The position numbers and the translations under genes are program-made. Under the pieces are notes generated by a model. That model was not told the DNA's origin, did no database searches, and saw only the letters and a list, made by a program, of their open reading frames with translations. Below are positions 60,397-64,000 of a stretch of DNA of 64,000 nucleotides, in pieces (position 1 is the stretch's first letter; each line of letters opens with the position of its first letter). Source of the DNA: Gnetum montanum (taxonomy: Eukaryota > Streptophyta > Gnetopsida > Gnetales > Gnetaceae); the NCBI GenBank assembly GCA_015680685.1, contig MNCI01027497.1, positions 56,828 to 120,827 on the forward strand, given 5' to 3'.

Positions 60397-61560
60397 GACA
60401 ATTGACAAATGGATGAAAATTTATCTACGCTCCTAGTTTTAATAGGCCCATACAAGAGAGTAGTTAGACAATTCGATTTTACACTAGTAGAAACTAACCC
60501 TTTCCTCGATGACGTAACCATAGCCACGTCGGAAACGTCTCCAGAATGGCCAGAACAATCGACATGCATGCTAGACCTGGAGGCTGGAGACATAACTGAA
60601 GACCTCCTCAGCGAGGTTTCTGCCATTACACATAGAGGTGAGTCCAAAACTCTTAAGGTTAGTTCTCTACTAGACCAGAAAACGCATGACACTATAAAAC
60701 AGGTCCTCCAGGACAACGTCATAGTATTTGCATGGTCATACGAAGACATGCTGGGATTAGATCCAAGGTTAATTCAACATAACATAATCTTAGACCCGCA
60801 TATCAAAGCAATTAACCAAAAAGCATAAAAAATCAAACCAGAGATCACACTAGCAGTGCGTGATGAGATCACCAAACTGTATCAGGCTGGTTTCATCTGC
60901 GCAGTCGATTACTCGGATTGGGTATCTAACATTGTAGTTGTCCCAAAGAAGACCAGAAGCATACACATCTGTATAGACTTCTGAGATTTAAACAAGGCCA
61001 CAATCAAGGATAACTTCCCACTACCGAGTATTAACCAACTAGTCAATACAACAGCTGGGCATGCGCTTCTATCCTTCATGGATGGCTTTTCAGGCTATAA
61101 TCAGATTCGCATCAACCTAGAACATCAATTGACCACAACGTTCATGATGCCCTAAGGCACCTTTTGCTATACCATGATGCCTTTTAGCTTGAAAAATGCC
61201 AGTGCGATGTATCAACAGGCTATGACATACATCTTTAGATATTACCTCCTAGGAAGACTGAATGATTATGTTGATGATATAGCTGTCAAGTCTATGAAAT
61301 CAGAAGATCATTCAGAGGACCTAGAGTTAGTACTCAAAAGATGTTCCAAATACGACCTCCGGCTCAACCCAAAGAAGTGCGTATTTAGAGTCAAAACCGG
61401 ACGCATGCTGGGGTTTGTGGTTTCAGAAACTGGCATACGAGTAGACCCTGATAAGGTCAAAGCCATTGTCGAGTTAATGCCTCCCACAGATCTTAAGCAA
61501 TTACGCAGGTTACAAGGACGATTACAGTTTATCAGGCGGTTCATCTCGAGAATAAACTAC
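60397..61560 (+). pseudogene. Element G reverse transcriptase
   Basis: A good 3' splice site (TTTGATGATTTTGCAG, ending 60396) precedes ATG 60409, but a TGA lies six bases after it in frame. Open to 60828 (N-terminal connection: VSSLLDQKTHDTIKQVLQDN, FAWSYEDMLGLDP). RT core 60840-61310: VVVPKKTRSIHICIDF, stop, DLNKAT; FPLPSINQLV; FMDGFSGYNQI; and an intact catalytic box NDYVDDIAVKS at about 61262-61294. Thumb follows with KCVFRVKTGRMLGFVVSETGI. Three nonsense codons. Tat-clade by the downstream second RNase H. Confidence 0.85.
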
Positions 61561-61565
61561 ACCCT

Positions 61566-62045
61566 ATGCAGCATCTCCTTAAGAAAGGTCTTGATTTCGA
61601 GTGGACAGACGATTGCCAGCGTGCGTTTGACAACCTAAAACAGGAACTCCAACACTTGCCAATGGTATTCCCGCCACAAAGGGATCAACCATTTTACATC
61701 TACCTCACAACTTTAGACGTAGCCTTAGCTGCATTACTCTGTCAAAAGAGGGATGATGGGTCAGAAGTACCCATCTACTACTTGAGTCATGCTCTATGTG
61801 CATATGAAACGAGGTACAACGAAGTAGAGCATAACTGCTTAGTGCTAGTATTTACGCTCAAGAAGTGTAGACATTATCTTTTTCGTAGCCAAGTTAACAT
61901 CATCTGTAAAAATAACATCCTTAGGGCCATTACGCATAATCTATACGAAAGTAGTAAAATAGCTCGTTGGAAAACTATCACGGCAGAATTCGATCTGCAT
62001 TACGTTGGTCAATCTTCTACGAAAGGCCAAGCGATAGCTGACTAA
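61566..62045 (+). pseudogene. Element G RNase H (retroviral type)
   Basis: Intact 159-codon frame that overlaps the RT frame by a shift at about 61560-61640. WTDDCQRAFDNLKQEL, PFYIYLTTLDVALAALLCQK, YYLSHALCAYETRYNEVEHNCLVLVFTLKK, and RWKTITAEFDLHYVGQSS are the standard order of the domain. The first catalytic D is in an L-T-T-L-D context and looks displaced. Confidence 0.8.
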
Positions 62046-62054
62046 TTAATAACA

Positions 62055-62723
62055 TTGCCTATTGATAGTCAAGCAACTATAGAGCCTGAGTTTCTAGATG
62101 AACATGTACATAGCTTAAGCCCTGTCCTAACAGGCCCCGAAGCAATGTTATATTTCGACGGAGCTTCAACCGTTAGAGGCGGCAATGCCGCCACAGTTAT
62201 TACGCTATCACCTGAGGATGTGCATCTTCACGCTTATCACTTGACCTTTCTTAGTACGAACAATGTGGCAGAGTACGAGGGGCTCCTCAGGGGATTACTA
62301 ATTGCCAGAGAACTTGATGTTCGACACTTGGCAATTAGGGGTGATTCGATGCTCATTATAAATCAAATCATAGGAGTATACGCCTACAAGGCTACACATT
62401 TATAGCCCTACTACGACATGGCTAAAGATATTCTGAAGCAATTCATGACCATCGATGCCCAACACGTGCCACGAAATGATAACACATTGGCCGATGCACT
62501 AGCTACATTGGCTTTAAACGTGCCATCACATCTGTTCAACACTTGTCCTGCTTTAATAATGGATTGTACAGGTCCTATCATTCAGGCAACTCAAATATCT
62601 TCACTGCTTGAGGATAGCACACCAGAGTGGTATGACAACATTAAGACTTACCTCTTACATGGCGAACCACCACACGAGTTAACATGCGCACAGAAAGATG
62701 CTATTCGCAAGCGAGCTAGGTAG
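62055..62723 (+). pseudogene. Element G second, archaeal-type RNase H
   Basis: AMLYFDGASTVRGGNAATVI (catalytic D), NNVAEYEGLLRGLLIARELDV (E), IRGDSMLIINQI (D), stop at 62403, then HVPRNDNTLADALATLAL (final D). These four positions are the complete active site of the archaeal-like RNase H. A second RNase H next to the first marks the Tat/Ogre lineage. 62530-62723 is the linker to integrase. Confidence 0.85.
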
Positions 62724-63865
62724 TACGTCATCATAGGAGATAGCACCCTCTGTAGATGTTCTTTTGATGGAGTACTGCTTACTTACGTCAACAGAGATTA
62801 GGCACAACACATAGTAGGTGAGGTTCACGAGGGATTATGCGGAGGACACGTAGCACCGTGAGCCATGGTCTCTAAAATCTGTCGCTTAGGGTATTACTAG
62901 CCTTACATGGAAAAAGATTGTCTGACAAAGGTTAAAACATGTAACACGTGTCAGCATTACGCAAATCTTATACACGTGTCATCCACAGAATTACACACAA
63001 CTCAGATAACATGGCCATTTCAACGATGGGGACTAGACATCATAGGGCCTATCACACCAAAATATTTTGCAGGTTATAGCTTCATAATTACCGCTACTGA
63101 GTACTTCACAAAATGGGTAGAAGCTATTCCTTTATGGAAGATCACATCTCAACAAATTTTCTATTTCATCCTAAACAACATTGTAACCATATTTGGTCTC
63201 CCGATGACTATCGTGACTGATAACGGGCCACAATTTAGTAGTACGGAAACTAAATCCTGCTGTGATAGCCTTGGCATTAAATAATCTTTTTCCTCACCCT
63301 ATTACCCGCAAGCAAATGGTCAAGCTGAAGCCACAAATAAAGTCATCATCAATCTGCTCAAGAAAATGCTCAATAATAACAAGAGACGGTGGCATGAAAA
63401 GATCCTCTATGTGCTATGGACGTATCACACTACATGTAGGACGGCTATAGATAGTATGCCAGCCTAGTCTACGAATCTGAGGTAGTGCTATCACTTAAAT
63501 TACAAGTTCCTTCTCTAAGAATGGTCCTCTCCACGATTATAAATGAGGCTCAACAAACCGAATCTCAGATCATGGATTTGGATTCAGTCAAGGAGAAGCG
63601 AATACAGATGCTTGATACCATCGAAAAGTATCAAGATAAGCAGAGGCAGAAGCATCGCCATAATCTGCAACAGTGTTCGATCAAGAAAGGAGATTTAGTT
63701 CTCAAGGCCATTCGCGAACCAATGGGCAAATTCTCTGCAAACTGGGAGGGCCCTTTCTTGGTGGCTGATGTGTATGGCAATGGAGCATTCAAGTTAGCGG
63801 ATATCAACGGCAACGAGTTATTGAATCCTGTAAATCATATATATCTGAAGTGGTATTACATCTAA
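62724..63865 (+). pseudogene. Element G integrase with GPY/F module
   Basis: Zinc finger HEGLCGGHVAP...CNTCQHYA. Catalytic core 62990-63440: WGLDIIGPI (D), VTDNGPQFS (D), then after a stop and shift NGQAEATNKVIINLLKK (E), so all three acidic residues are still readable. 63485-63865 is an open frame ending with NWEGPFLVADVYGNGAFKLADINGN, the GPY/F module, and a natural stop after KWYYI. Four or five lesions. 63866-64000 is noncoding, with 'gctaaactggcaa' repeats. Confidence 0.85.
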
Positions 63866-64000
63866 GTGCATTTCCAGTGTTAACATCAGGTATGAAAATA
63901 ACCATTTTCTATGATGCTAAACTGGCAACAATTGTCCGCTACGACTTAAAATTGGCATTTCCTTCATGCATCTGCCATGACACTAAACTGGCAATGATCG

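Larger units (their letters stand above)
49724..64000 (+). mobile_element. Element G: Tat/Ogre-like Ty3/gypsy element, truncated by the window edge
   Basis: LTR, leader, gag, protease, antisense gene, RT, RNase H, archaeal-type RNase H, integrase, start of the 3' region; 3' LTR outside. Inserted at the internal promoter of element F. Confidence 0.85.

Overview
The window looks like nuclear DNA of a seed plant with a large, retrotransposon-packed genome. It is AT-rich. Almost every recognisable coding region is a decayed Ty3/gypsy LTR retrotransposon, chiefly Athila-like and Tat/Ogre-like, with stops and frameshifts dominated by C-to-T and G-to-A changes. The rest is tRNA-derived SINE-like repeats, DUF4283/zinc-knuckle ORF relics and one small host-like locus. 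I cannot name the species. Nothing bacterial or organellar is visible.

Layout: 1-5223, element A, an Athila-like gag-pol interior (+) cut inside integrase. 5224 to about 7850, element B, the 3' end of a related element in minus orientation (LTR, polypurine tract, 3' spacer). About 7850-10440, a host-like low-copy locus with a possible B3-like ORF and a diverged tandem duplication of its 3' flank. 10440-15838, AT-rich repeats, SINE-like copies, a G-rich block and a solo LTR (12753-13619) with a 5-bp target duplication. 15839-24481, element C, complete with two LTRs and the duplication ACTTG; it has gag but no pol, and carries a separate downstream gene (ORF3) behind its own LTR-like promoter. 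24487-27582, DUF4283-type relic and SINE-like copies. 27588-38408, composite D/E: an Athila-like gag-pol element whose 3' LTR is joined through a near-complete copy of its primer tRNA-Asp to an inverted third LTR, the whole flanked by the duplication CCTAG. 38409-40747, SINE-like copy and relic interrupted by a GC-rich insert with hairpins. 40748 to about 49715, element F, another Athila-like element with 5' LTR, gag-pol and an internal LTR-like promoter. About 49724-64000, element G, a Tat/Ogre-like element with 5' LTR, gag, protease, RT, RNase H, a second (archaeal-type) RNase H and integrase. It truncates F and runs off the right edge.

Two things stand out. First, D/E preserves a reverse-transcription accident: plus-strand copying through the whole tRNA primer, end joining at a 3-bp microhomology, then integration through two identical U3 ends. 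Second, between protease and RT of element G lies an eight-exon gene on the opposite strand. Its splice sites are canonical, most exon phases agree, and it has a TATA box. It joins a catalytically dead FCP1/HAD-phosphatase-like segment to a domain resembling the plant-transposon-associated protein family. Element C, from a different lineage, carries a possibly related protein.

A, B, C, D and F are one broad family sharing LTR ends (TGATRA...CTCATCA), a tRNA-Asp type primer site, a gag with a CX2C...EHP zinc motif and a common 3' spacer. C has ORF3 but no pol. D has pol but no ORF3. F has pol plus the start of the internal-promoter region.
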